Below, piece after piece: positions 17,500 through 25,283 of a stretch of 46,957 nucleotides of DNA (within the stretch, counting starts at the first letter, position 1; each line of letters begins with the position of its first letter). The DNA comes from Kiritimatiellia bacterium (GTDB lineage: Bacteria; Verrucomicrobiota; Kiritimatiellia; UBA8416; JADHWI01). The position numbers and the translations under genes were made by a program. Under the pieces are notes generated by a model that was given only the letters and a program-made list of their open reading frames with translations, was not told the origin of the DNA and did not search any database. The stretch lies in NCBI GenBank assembly GCA_030744755.1, contig JASLPY010000039.1:1-46957 (forward strand), given 5' to 3'.

Positions 17500-17580
17500 A
17501 TCGACAACGATCGAGACAACGATCGAGACAACGATCAAGACAATGATGAAGATCGACGACGAGCACGACAATGATCGGGA
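17500..17580. repeat. Degenerate short tandem repeats (GATCGAGACAAC type)
   Basis: About six degenerate 12-base units of the form GATCGAGACAAC lie between riboswitch 2 and the four-helix-bundle gene. Read on the opposite strand they resemble the 39-base repeats found after that gene, so the gene is bracketed by related low-complexity DNA in inverted orientation. Confidence 0.65.
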
Positions 17581-17620
17581 CAACGATGAAGGCGCGCGAG
17601 GATAGAGGCAGGTGGTCGAT

Positions 17621-18391
17621 ATGCCAGTAGAGATAGGACATGAGAAGTTGCGTGTCTATCAGCGCGGATTGGATTTCGTGTCCTGGACGCACTCGGTACT
17701 TGTGGGTATCGACCGGGCGCCGGTGGTTCTTGATCACTGGGACCGTGCGGCTGAAAGCATTATGGAGAACCTTGCCAACGGGAATAGTCGCCGCTCCAGA
17801 GCCGACAGGAATCAATACTTCGACGTGGCCATTGGATCAGCTTTGGAGTGTGCTGCATGTTTGGATATCTGTAGCTGCAAGAAGATGATCATGGAGGACC
17901 AGCGAACGGAAGGCAAGGGGATGCTTCAAACCATCGTCAGTATGACTGTCGGATTGCGGGAGTCTAAAAGCGCTTATGTCAAAGAGGATCGAGAGCCGTA
18001 TGCTTCTGGACGGAACGTTGGGGTCTATTTCGCGCACGAGAATCTGGATGCTTACCAGGTTGCGCTGGAACTGGTTGTTTGGTTCGACTCATTTCTCGAT
18101 GCCGCCGATCTCAGTTCCTCTTACGCAAAGCGATTAGACAAGAATACGACAAGCCTGGTGCTGAATATTGCGGAAGGCAACGGTCGGTTCAGTGAAGGGG
18201 ATCAGATACGATTCCTCGACATCGCACATACATGCGCCATGAGGGTGGCTGCATGTCTTGACGTGTTGGTAGCAAGGCAGCAGATCCAGATCCATCAGGT
18301 TGCGGAGGGGAAGCGGATTCTGACACGAATTGTCCCACTCATTCTCGGGCTGCGCGGCTATCTCAGTGACTCCCTGGAGAAAGGGCAATGA
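17621..18391 (+). CDS. Tandem four-helix-bundle protein (23S rRNA intervening-sequence protein family)
   Basis: A protein of about 256 residues made of two copies of the roughly 120-residue four-helix-bundle domain found in proteins encoded by 23S rRNA intervening sequences. Repeat 1 covers about residues 5-115 (KLRVYQRGLDFVSW ... ESIMENLANGN ... ALECAACLDI), repeat 2 about residues 135-250 (NLDAYQVALELVVWF ... LVLNIAEGNGRFS ... CAMRVAACLDVL). The IAEG(N)G motif and the periodic helices mark the family, whose function is unknown. An ATG at 17621 with GGCAGGTGG upstream is preferred; a GTG at 17612 is an alternative. It sits between riboswitch 2 and bzaF, so it is probably co-transcribed with lower-ligand genes, although its flanks are repeat-rich and suggest insertion. 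Confidence 0.75.
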   Translation: MPVEIGHEKLRVYQRGLDFVSWTHSVLVGIDRAPVVLDHWDRAAESIMENLANGNSRRSRADRNQYFDVAIGSALECAACLDICSCKKMIMEDQRTEGKGMLQTIVSMTVGLRESKSAYVKEDREPYASGRNVGVYFAHENLDAYQVALELVVWFDSFLDAADLSSSYAKRLDKNTTSLVLNIAEGNGRFSEGDQIRFLDIAHTCAMRVAACLDVLVARQQIQIHQVAEGKRILTRIVPLILGLRGYLSDSLEKGQ

Positions 18392-18435
18392 TCACCAATC
18401 TCTCTGAGTATAGTTGTCCCGATCGTCACGAATCT

Positions 18436-18707
18436 AAATCGTTGTCGCGATCCTCGTCCCGATCATCGTCTCCCAAATCGTTGTCGCGATCCTTATCCCG
18501 ATCATCATCTCCCAAATCGTTGTCACGATCCTCATCCCGATCATCGTCTCCTAAATCATTGTCACGATCCTCATCCCGATCATCATCTCCCAAATCGTTG
18601 TCACGATCCTCATCCCGATCGTCGTCTCCTAAATCATTGTCGCGATCCTTGTCCCGATCATCGTCTCCCAAATCGTTGTCACGATCCTCATCCCGATCAT
18701 CATCTCC
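18436..18707. repeat. 39-bp tandem repeat, about seven copies
   Basis: Seven near-identical 39-base units run head to tail, each containing a form of CCCGATCATCRTCTCCYAAA and TCGTTGTCACGATCC. The array is open in several frames (Ser/Arg-rich on +, Asp/Arg-rich on -) but has no plausible start signals, so I treat it as non-coding. It lies between the four-helix-bundle gene and bzaF. Confidence 0.9.
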
Positions 18708-18802
18708 CCTATTGATAGACGCGTTACTTGAAAACAAGTTCACATATACCCATTGAAACAAACACCAAAACACCCGAAAGAGCCAAAACGAAGGAACATA
18801 TG

Positions 18803-20137
18803 ATGACAAGAACCCAACTGGAACGAGCCAGGGAAGGCGAGCTAACCCCTCAGGTCGAGGCCGTCGCGGAGAATGAAGGATTCGATCCCATACTGATCCG
18901 CGATCGCGTGGCCACCGGCCATATTGTAATCCCCAACAATCCGGCAGTTGAGACGATCAAGACGTGCGGTATAGGTCTGGGGCTGCGTACAAAGGTCAAT
19001 GCGTCGATAGGCACGTCCTCCGACATCTGTGATATCGACATGGAAGTCCGCAAGGCCCAGGCAGCTGAAGAGGAAGGTGCCGACACCCTGATGGAGCTCT
19101 CGGCCGGTGGCGACCTGGATGCGGTGCGCCGAGCCGTAATCGATGCAACGAATCTGCCAGTCGGCAACGTGCCGCTCTACCAGGCGTTCTGTGAAGCTGC
19201 CCAGAAATACAACGACCCTAACAAACTGGACCCCGAGTTCCTGTTTGACCTCATCGAGAAGCAGTTGGCCGATGGGCTGAGCTTTATGGCGATCCACTGT
19301 GGCATCAACCTCTACACAATCGAACGCTTGCGCAAGCAAGGCTATCGCTATGGTGGCCTGGTCTCAAAAGGCGGCACCTTCATGGTTTCATGGATGGATA
19401 CCAACAAGCGTGAGAACCCTCTGTATGAACAGTTTGACCGTGTATGTGCCCTGATGAAAAAGTACGATGCAGTGCTCTCGCTGGGTAACGGCATACGGGC
19501 CGGAGCAATTCATGACAGCCACGATCGTGCCCAGATGGCCGAGATGATCATTAACTGTGAACTGGCTGAGTTGGGCCGCGATATGGGGTGCCAGATGATG
19601 GTTGAAGGACCCGGCCATGTGCCGCTTGATGAAATCGAAGGGAACATCATGCTCGAGAAACGCATGAGCGGTGGTGCCCCCTACTACGTGCTGGGTCCTC
19701 TGCCCGCTGATACAGGCGCCGGCTATGATCACATCACGTCGGCCATAGGCGCCGCCAACTCGAGCCGGCATGGTGCGGACCTGGTATGCTACATCACTCC
19801 GGCAGAGCACCTGGCGCTTCCCAACGAAGCGGACGTGCGAGAAGGTGTCCGTGTCACGAGATTGGCCTGCCGCATCGGTGATATAGCCAAGTATCCGGAG
19901 CGCCGCGATCTGGAGAAGCAGGCCGCCATGGCTCGCCGCGATATGCGCTGGGACGATCTGATGGGTATGCTGATGTATCCGGACGCGGCCCGCGCGATCC
20001 GCGAGAGCCGTATGCCGGCCAAGGAAGAGACCTGCACAATGTGCGGTGATTTCTGCGCCGCCAAGAAAGGCATGGAAGTATTTAAGGACGATATGACGGG
20101 AGACAAGGTAGCCACCGTTCTCTCAGAAGTTCCGTGA
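18803..20137 (+). CDS. bzaF: ThiC-family radical SAM synthase, probable 5-hydroxybenzimidazole synthase (BzaF)
   Basis: The 444-residue protein belongs to the ThiC/BzaF family, which rearranges aminoimidazole ribotide by radical SAM chemistry: ThiC makes the thiamin pyrimidine, BzaF makes 5-hydroxybenzimidazole. Visible features are KVNASIGTSSDI, GADTLMELSAGGD, MMVEGPGHVPLDEI, YYVLGPLPADTGAGYDH and the C-terminal 4Fe-4S motif C411-x2-C414-x3-C418 (CTMCGDFC). It lacks the long N-terminal domain of proteobacterial ThiC. The choice of BzaF rests on context: a B12 riboswitch upstream, and cobT, an O-methyltransferase and a radical SAM gene downstream, with no thiamin genes nearby. ATG 18803 is seven bases after AAGGA; ATG 18800 is possible. 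Confidence 0.82.
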   Translation: MTRTQLERAREGELTPQVEAVAENEGFDPILIRDRVATGHIVIPNNPAVETIKTCGIGLGLRTKVNASIGTSSDICDIDMEVRKAQAAEEEGADTLMELSAGGDLDAVRRAVIDATNLPVGNVPLYQAFCEAAQKYNDPNKLDPEFLFDLIEKQLADGLSFMAIHCGINLYTIERLRKQGYRYGGLVSKGGTFMVSWMDTNKRENPLYEQFDRVCALMKKYDAVLSLGNGIRAGAIHDSHDRAQMAEMIINCELAELGRDMGCQMMVEGPGHVPLDEIEGNIMLEKRMSGGAPYYVLGPLPADTGAGYDHITSAIGAANSSRHGADLVCYITPAEHLALPNEADVREGVRVTRLACRIGDIAKYPERRDLEKQAAMARRDMRWDDLMGMLMYPDAARAIRESRMPAKEETCTMCGDFCAAKKGMEVFKDDMTGDKVATVLSEVP

Positions 20138-20145
20138 GAGCTATG

Positions 20146-20200
20146 AAGTAGGACAGGCATCCCTGCCTGTCCTCGTCGGGCAGGGATGCCCGACCTACTT
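20146..20200. repeat. Palindromic element between bzaF and cobT
   Basis: AAGTAGG at the left end pairs with CCTACTT at the right end, and two internal hairpins (GACAGGCATCCCTGCCTGTC and CGGGCAGGGATGCCCG) lie between. There is no T-run, so it does not look like an intrinsic terminator; it may act as an mRNA-processing or stabilising element or be a mobile repeat. Confidence 0.75.
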
Positions 20201-20317
20201 GGGAACGCATTACTGTCAAACGTTTAGGGAACTGAAAAGCCGGTCTCGTCAACCGAAATGGACAAGAATACGTGCTGTCAGCTTTGAAAGAGCTTCGACG
20301 TGCGAAAGGACAACAAC

Positions 20318-21382
20318 ATGACTGACTTACTAACCCAGGCCATCGCCTCCATTCGAGCTCCATACAAGGACATGGAAGAGGCGGCGCTCGCGAAGCTGCG
20401 CGAGCAGGCACGTCCCGCGGGGAGTCTTGGTGTACTCGAAGAGATCTCAGCAAGACTCGCAAGCATCGCCGGCACATTGGATGTTCGCCTTGAGAAGAAG
20501 ATCATTGTTACATGTGCAGGAGATCACGGCATTGTTGAGGAGGGTGTCAGTCTGTTCCCTGCCGAAGTTACGCCTGCAATGGTCTACAACTTTGTCAAGG
20601 GAGGCGCCTCGGTCAATGTCATTGCCAGGCATGCCGGGGCAAAGGTTGTGGTGGCCGACCTGGGGGTTAATCACGAATTCGAACCATCGCTGCCCATCTT
20701 CCACAAGAAGGTACGCATGGGAACCGCGAACTTTGCCGTTGGACCGGCCATGACGCGCGAGGAGGCAGCAAAGTCAATTGAAGCCGGCATCGAGATTCTG
20801 GATGAGCTTATTGATGCAGGCGACGTCGACATTCTCGGCACCGGCGACATGGGGATTGGCAATACATCTCCCTCGTCGGCGATTATTGCGGCCTTTTCCG
20901 GCCTTCCGGTTGCGGATGTCGTTGGACGCGGGACTGGAATCGATGACGAAGCGCTCAGCAAGAAAGTCGATGCCATTGAACGTGGGTTGGCGTTCAACAA
21001 GCCCGATGCGTCTGACCCACTGGATGTACTGGCCAAGGTGGGCGGATGCGAGATAGGCGGGTTGGCCGGACTGGTGATTGGCGCCGCTTCGCACGGAATT
21101 CCAGTAGTCTGCGACGGCCTGATCTCCACGGCAGGTGCGCTTATCGCGTGTGAACTCGCGCCGCTTGCGCGCGAGTATCTCTTCTGCAGTCACAACTCGG
21201 TAGAAAAGGGGCATCAATTCATGCACGAGCGTCTGAAGCGTCGGCCGCTGCTTGATCTCGACCTCAGACTTGGCGAAGGAACGGGTGCTGCCGTGGCTAT
21301 GGAGATTCTCGACCTGTCCACACGTGTTCTGGCCGATATCAAGAGCTTTGAGGAAGTCGCGATTGCAGATGCTCAAGAGTAG
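20318..21382 (+). CDS. cobT: Nicotinate-nucleotide--benzimidazole phosphoribosyltransferase CobT
   Basis: The 354-residue enzyme activates a benzimidazole lower ligand to its alpha-riboside phosphate using nicotinate mononucleotide. Diagnostic features are ARPAGSLGVLEEI (about residues 28-40), CAGDHGIVEEGVS, ILGTGDMGIGNTSPSSAI, VGRGTGIDDEAL and the C-terminal LRLGEGTGAAVAMEIL, whose glutamate is the general base in this family. The ATG at 20318 has AAAGGA upstream; an in-frame GTG 18 bases earlier precedes that site. Its position inside the bza-type module indicates it uses the ligand made by the neighbouring genes. Confidence 0.96.
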   Translation: MTDLLTQAIASIRAPYKDMEEAALAKLREQARPAGSLGVLEEISARLASIAGTLDVRLEKKIIVTCAGDHGIVEEGVSLFPAEVTPAMVYNFVKGGASVNVIARHAGAKVVVADLGVNHEFEPSLPIFHKKVRMGTANFAVGPAMTREEAAKSIEAGIEILDELIDAGDVDILGTGDMGIGNTSPSSAIIAAFSGLPVADVVGRGTGIDDEALSKKVDAIERGLAFNKPDASDPLDVLAKVGGCEIGGLAGLVIGAASHGIPVVCDGLISTAGALIACELAPLAREYLFCSHNSVEKGHQFMHERLKRRPLLDLDLRLGEGTGAAVAMEILDLSTRVLADIKSFEEVAIADAQE

Positions 21383-21390
21383 GTTCGGCG

Positions 21391-22914
21391 ATGCTGATTC
21401 AAAAAGGTGACGACAGCTTCTCAACCTTCAGCGATATCCTGACCGGATACCGCCTGTCTCGCTTGCTGATGACCGCCGTAAACAGCGGACTGATCGAAAC
21501 GATCGGAGCGGACGGCGCCGTCGCAGATGAGATCCTTGCGGCACAGGATTGGCAGCAGGATGCGGGTCAGCGCTTTCTTCACTGCCTGCAGGAAGTCGGT
21601 CTAATTGATCGCTATCAGCAGACATTCTTTCTTTCGCCCTTCTCCCGCCGCTTTCTGCTCGCGGCATCACCCGCATCACAGGTAGCGGCACTCGGATTTG
21701 AAGAGCGCTTGACGCAGAACTGGCAAAGCCTGGATGCGGTCCTGCAAACCGGGCGTAACGGGCAGATTCGCGACAAATCAGAGTCAGAGTATAAAGAGTC
21801 CCTCTCAGACTTCATCTCTGCCATGGACAGTGCTGCCACAGTTCGCGCAAAGGAGTTGTGGCAACTTCTGGAGCCGCCGCGGGAGCAGGGCGTTATCATC
21901 GATGTGGGCGCGGGTTCCGGCACGTACCTGTACGAATTCCTCCGACAGAATCCTGCATGGAACGGTGTCTTCTGTGACATGCCGGACGTGATCCGTTTGG
22001 CCAGGGATAAGAACGACACCGAGGAACGCGTGCAGTTCATTGAATCTAATCTGCTTGACGTATCGGAGAAGCTGGAAGACATGATCGACGCACCTGCCGA
22101 CCTGCTGTTGCTCTCCAATCTAGTTCACTGCCAGGGTCGACAGGAAACCGAGGATATCCTTGAACGCGTGCTACCAGCGCTTGCGGAGGACGGGCTGGTG
22201 GTCGTGCACGATTTCTTCGCCGACCAATCCTGGCGCGGGGCTCTGTACGATCTCCACATGATGCTGAACACCTATAACGGGCGAACATACTATGTAGCGG
22301 ATATTGCGGAGCTGTTGGCCCGCAATGGATATTCTCACACGGCCAGTCGAGAACTGCCGTCGGGTTCAACGGTGTTGGTCGGAACGAGGCAGGGGGAGGA
22401 CCTCCCGACACTGGATCCCTGGAGTCGGATCCAGCAGGCAGCGCGAGGCCTTGGGTTCAGCCATGCGATACCAATGAACCCTGCTGATGTGCCATCGGCG
22501 GCATGGGTCAGGGAAAAATGCCGGATCGGTTGTGATCATTATGACAGAAGCCCTTGTTGTCCTCCCCGGACGATGGATCACGTGGAGTTCAGCAAGCTCT
22601 TGGCAGAATACCGGATGGGGCTGGTTCTCGCAGGCGAGCCACCGTTGCAGGATTACCAGCACTCGCTTGTAAAGCTCGAGAAGCTTGCGTTGCAGGCGGG
22701 CTATCACAAGGCATTGGCCTTCAGCGCAGGCCCCTGTTCATTATGCGATGAGTGCATTGTGGATAAATGTCCCATGCCGGCGAGCAGACGACCCGCCCTT
22801 GAAGCCTGCGGCTGCGATGTGTATGCCCTCGCAAAGATGGCAGGCATAAAGCTCCAACCGATCGCAAAGGACAACCCTTTCGTGCAATACGTCAGCATGT
22901 TGTTGTTGGAGTAG
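21391..22914 (+). CDS. bzaC: BzaC-like O-methyltransferase fused to a DUF2284 cysteine-rich domain
   Basis: A 507-residue protein. Residues 1 to about 330 are a class I O-methyltransferase of the hydroxyindole/plant-O-methyltransferase type: an N-terminal dimerisation region (LTGYRLSRLLMTAVNSGLIE) and the SAM loop IIDVGAGSGTYL at about 168-179. By context it would be BzaC, which methylates 5-hydroxybenzimidazole to 5-methoxybenzimidazole. Residues about 343-505 match DUF2284, a predicted metal-binding domain, with cysteines in VREKCRIGCDHYDRSPCCPP and AGPCSLCDECIVDKCP and the end motif LEACGCDVYALAK; an Fe-S cluster is plausible. BzaC as described in other bacteria is the methyltransferase alone. 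It begins eight bases after cobT. Confidence 0.8.
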   Translation: MLIQKGDDSFSTFSDILTGYRLSRLLMTAVNSGLIETIGADGAVADEILAAQDWQQDAGQRFLHCLQEVGLIDRYQQTFFLSPFSRRFLLAASPASQVAALGFEERLTQNWQSLDAVLQTGRNGQIRDKSESEYKESLSDFISAMDSAATVRAKELWQLLEPPREQGVIIDVGAGSGTYLYEFLRQNPAWNGVFCDMPDVIRLARDKNDTEERVQFIESNLLDVSEKLEDMIDAPADLLLLSNLVHCQGRQETEDILERVLPALAEDGLVVVHDFFADQSWRGALYDLHMMLNTYNGRTYYVADIAELLARNGYSHTASRELPSGSTVLVGTRQGEDLPTLDPWSRIQQAARGLGFSHAIPMNPADVPSAAWVREKCRIGCDHYDRSPCCPPRTMDHVEFSKLLAEYRMGLVLAGEPPLQDYQHSLVKLEKLALQAGYHKALAFSAGPCSLCDECIVDKCPMPASRRPALEACGCDVYALAKMAGIKLQPIAKDNPFVQYVSMLLLE

Positions 22915-22915
22915 T

Positions 22916-24412
22916 ATGAAAGTCGTAGTAATAGACCATCCTCGCGACCACTGCATGGAGCACTTTAATGATGTTGCCAATGCGCCACTTTCTGCCAGCC
23001 TCAACAGCGGCTACGCCTGCGCGGTCGCAACACAATGCGGATGCGAGGTCGAGCACCTTGACTTCCTCTCTATGCCGGCCACTGCCGACCAGATTGCCCG
23101 ACGCGTCTGCTCGGGTGAACCCGATCTTGTTCTCTTCCACTGGGTATACGACTGGGGCGACGGACAGGTTGTCACCGAGACAATTGCGAACATCAAGCGC
23201 GAAGCTGGCTTGGTCCTGATTGGTGCCTTCGGTTTCTTCCCCACTTTCTGCGGAACCGATCTGCTCGAAGCAAACGCCGGACTTGATTTTGTGCTGACGG
23301 GCGAGTTCGAAGGAGCACTTACAGATTTCCTCTCAGGCAATTGCGATTTATCGGGAGACGGAATCAGAACTCGGAACGGGTTCCGACCGCGACCCCCTAC
23401 AAGTGACCCGGACCTCCTGCCGTGGCCCGAAGACGTGGGCAAGACCGCCGATCTCATGCATTTAAACGTAGCAGCCAGCCGTGGTTGCTACGGCAACTGC
23501 ACCTTCTGTTGTATCGGCCCGTTTTACTCCTGTGGTGCCTGGCGACCGAGAGCAGTTGAGCGGGTGCGCGAAGAAATCGAACACCGTTTGTCGGCGCGCA
23601 AGCTTTCTCAGGTGTATTTCGTAGATCCAAACTTCATGGGCCCTGGGCGTGCCGGTCAGGACAGGACGCTGCATATGGCCTCTGAGCTAAGGAATCTCGA
23701 TCTGACATTCGGATTGGAGGCACGCGTAAACGACATTGAACCCGACACTGTTGCCGCGCTGAAGGATGCCGGACTGCGGAGCGTCTTCCTGGGTGTCGAA
23801 TCCGGTTCTCAGGCAGTCCTCAAGCGAATGCGCAAGGGAATCACGCCGGATCAGTCTTCGCGTGCAATCAGCATACTGCGAGCTGCAGATGTGAATGTGA
23901 TAGTCGGGTTCATCATGTTTGAGCCCGATTCCACCATCACTGATCTGCAGGACAACTTCGACTTCCTCCAGCAGAACAATCTGCTCTCACAGCATTCCCT
24001 GACTGCAAACGTCCTGTACCACAGTCAAATCATCCTCAAAGGTACCCCATCCTTCACGCATTATACCGAGCGGGGTCAACTGACTGTTTCGAAGGAGGCA
24101 CCCTACGAAGGACGCGTACGCTATCGCGATGAAAAAGTGGGCACAATCGCCGACTGCATGCAGGACCTCACGCTTCATTACTTTCGCCATGTGACCGGGC
24201 AGCGTGCGGGGGTACAGGACGGCGAAGAATGGTGTGCGGGTCACGCAGAACAAGACGACCGGATCAACAGCATCCTTTGTTCCACATTCCGCGACATGTT
24301 GCGGTCAGCGAACAAACCAAACGGCCACCTGCAGGATATCGCGGAGCAGGGAATCTCCGATCTGACTGCGGTATTTGCATCCCAGGAACGCGTGAATCAA
24401 CCTTCCCTGTAG
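22916..24412 (+). CDS. bzaD: Radical SAM protein with N-terminal B12-binding-like domain, probable BzaD
   Basis: The 498-residue protein has an N-terminal Rossmann-like domain (about residues 1-150) in the position of a B12-binding domain, without the usual DxHxxG, followed by a radical SAM core with the 4Fe-4S motif C191-x3-C195-x2-C198 (SRGCYGNCTFCCIG). Later motifs VYFVDPNFMGPG, GLEARVND and FLGVESGSQAVLKRMRKG fit the B12-binding radical SAM class. By position after bzaF, cobT and bzaC it is the candidate BzaD, which methylates 5-methoxybenzimidazole to 5-methoxy-6-methylbenzimidazole. It follows bzaC after one base. No BzaE homologue follows, so a 5-methoxy-6-methyl ligand rather than dimethylbenzimidazole would be the end product. 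Confidence 0.75.
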   Translation: MKVVVIDHPRDHCMEHFNDVANAPLSASLNSGYACAVATQCGCEVEHLDFLSMPATADQIARRVCSGEPDLVLFHWVYDWGDGQVVTETIANIKREAGLVLIGAFGFFPTFCGTDLLEANAGLDFVLTGEFEGALTDFLSGNCDLSGDGIRTRNGFRPRPPTSDPDLLPWPEDVGKTADLMHLNVAASRGCYGNCTFCCIGPFYSCGAWRPRAVERVREEIEHRLSARKLSQVYFVDPNFMGPGRAGQDRTLHMASELRNLDLTFGLEARVNDIEPDTVAALKDAGLRSVFLGVESGSQAVLKRMRKGITPDQSSRAISILRAADVNVIVGFIMFEPDSTITDLQDNFDFLQQNNLLSQHSLTANVLYHSQIILKGTPSFTHYTERGQLTVSKEAPYEGRVRYRDEKVGTIADCMQDLTLHYFRHVTGQRAGVQDGEEWCAGHAEQDDRINSILCSTFRDMLRSANKPNGHLQDIAEQGISDLTAVFASQERVNQPSL

Positions 24413-24474
24413 ATCGGCCGTCCCGGCTGATCATGAGCAGGCGAGACGCCCGCTCTACTTCTGAGACACACACC

Positions 24475-25017
24475 TCAGAACTCGACGCCTTCTCGGGCAG
24501 GAACACCTGAATCAAATGGGTGCTTAATCTTGCACATCTCCGTCACGAGATCGGCACGTTCGATCAGTTGAGGATGGGCGTTACGGCCTGTCATCACCAA
24601 CTCGATTTCCGGCCTCCTGGCGTCGATGAGCGACAGAAGATCCTCGATACCAAACAATTCTGCATGAACAGCGCCGTTCGCCTCATCAGCGACAACCATA
24701 TCGAATTCACCAGACTGAAGCACCTCGCGCAAACGCTCGAGCCCTCGGCGAGCCAGCGAAATGTCTTCGTCAGAGGGACGGCCACGAGGAAACCTCCCGC
24801 GTCCGAACAGTTCAGCGGTCACTTCGGGGCAACGCTCCTTCAGCATCCGCACCTCGCCCGATTCGCGCCCCTTAATAAACTGACCAACAAAGACGCGAAG
24901 CCCAGCCCCGCAAGCCCTCAACACCAGTCCCATAGCAGCAGTAGTCTTGCCTTTACCATCCCCAGTATAGACATGCAAACAACCGCCCCCACCATCCTCT
25001 TCACAATTCATATTCAT
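24475..25017 (-). CDS. cobA: Corrinoid adenosyltransferase CobA/BtuR
   Basis: The 180-residue ATP:cob(I)yrinate/cobalamin adenosyltransferase attaches the 5'-deoxyadenosyl group as upper ligand. The P-loop is TGDGKGKTTAAMGLVLRA (about residues 18-35), followed by VGQFIKG, a Walker-B-like VVADEANGAVH, and the C-terminal LVMTGRNAHPQLIERADLVTEM typical of CobA/BtuR. It is encoded convergently to bzaD, with 62 bases between the stops, so it is transcribed separately. AAAGGA precedes the ATG. Its upstream side is filled with GGGCGTTGGA repeats. Confidence 0.95.
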   Translation of the reverse strand: MNMNCEEDGGGGCLHVYTGDGKGKTTAAMGLVLRACGAGLRVFVGQFIKGRESGEVRMLKERCPEVTAELFGRGRFPRGRPSDEDISLARRGLERLREVLQSGEFDMVVADEANGAVHAELFGIEDLLSLIDARRPEIELVMTGRNAHPQLIERADLVTEMCKIKHPFDSGVPAREGVEF

Positions 25018-25044
25018 CAGATCCTTTCACCACCATCCAACATG

Positions 25045-25275
25045 AACGTTGGACGTTCACCCCCTCCCCCCCTCCAAACTCCCACTTGGGCGTTGGATGT
25101 CGGGCGTTGGACGTTGGGCGTTCACTCCCTCCCTCCCTCCCTCCAAACTCCCACTTGGGCGTTGGATGTCGGGCGTTGGGCGTTGGGCGTTCACTCCCTC
25201 AATCCCTTCCCTCCAAAATCCCCACTTGGGCGTTGGATGTTGGACGTTGGGCGTTGGACGTTCACTCCCCCCAAA
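25045..25275. repeat. Tandem GGGCGTTGGA-type repeats
   Basis: Three and a half units of about 60-70 bases each contain CCACTTGGGCGTTGGATGT, further GGGCGTTGG/GGACGTTGG decamers and a CT-rich spacer (TCACTCCCTCC). Another copy lies at 26896-26950. This is a dispersed intergenic repeat family; all six frames look non-coding. It separates cobA from the oxidoreductase at 25284 and slightly approaches its stop. Confidence 0.85.
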
Positions 25276-25283
25276 CTCCTCCT

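Noticed and set aside
18436..18707. Possible CRISPR array
   Set aside because: The 39-bp units are contiguous without unique spacers, and no cas genes are present.
18388..18809. Open frames over the 39-bp repeats encoding Ser/Arg-rich (+) or Asp/Arg-rich (-) peptides
   Set aside because: A repeat whose unit is a multiple of three and lacks stops is open in several frames; no ribosome binding site or non-repeat sequence supports translation.
18803..20137. Calling this gene thiC
   Set aside because: The fold family is shared and motifs do not separate the two by eye; the riboswitch and bza/cobT context favour BzaF, though ThiC is not fully excluded.
20225..20320. Frame ending KELRRAKGQQHD just before cobT
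   Set aside because: It looks protein-like but has no start codon, overlaps the cobT translation start, and has no recognisable family.
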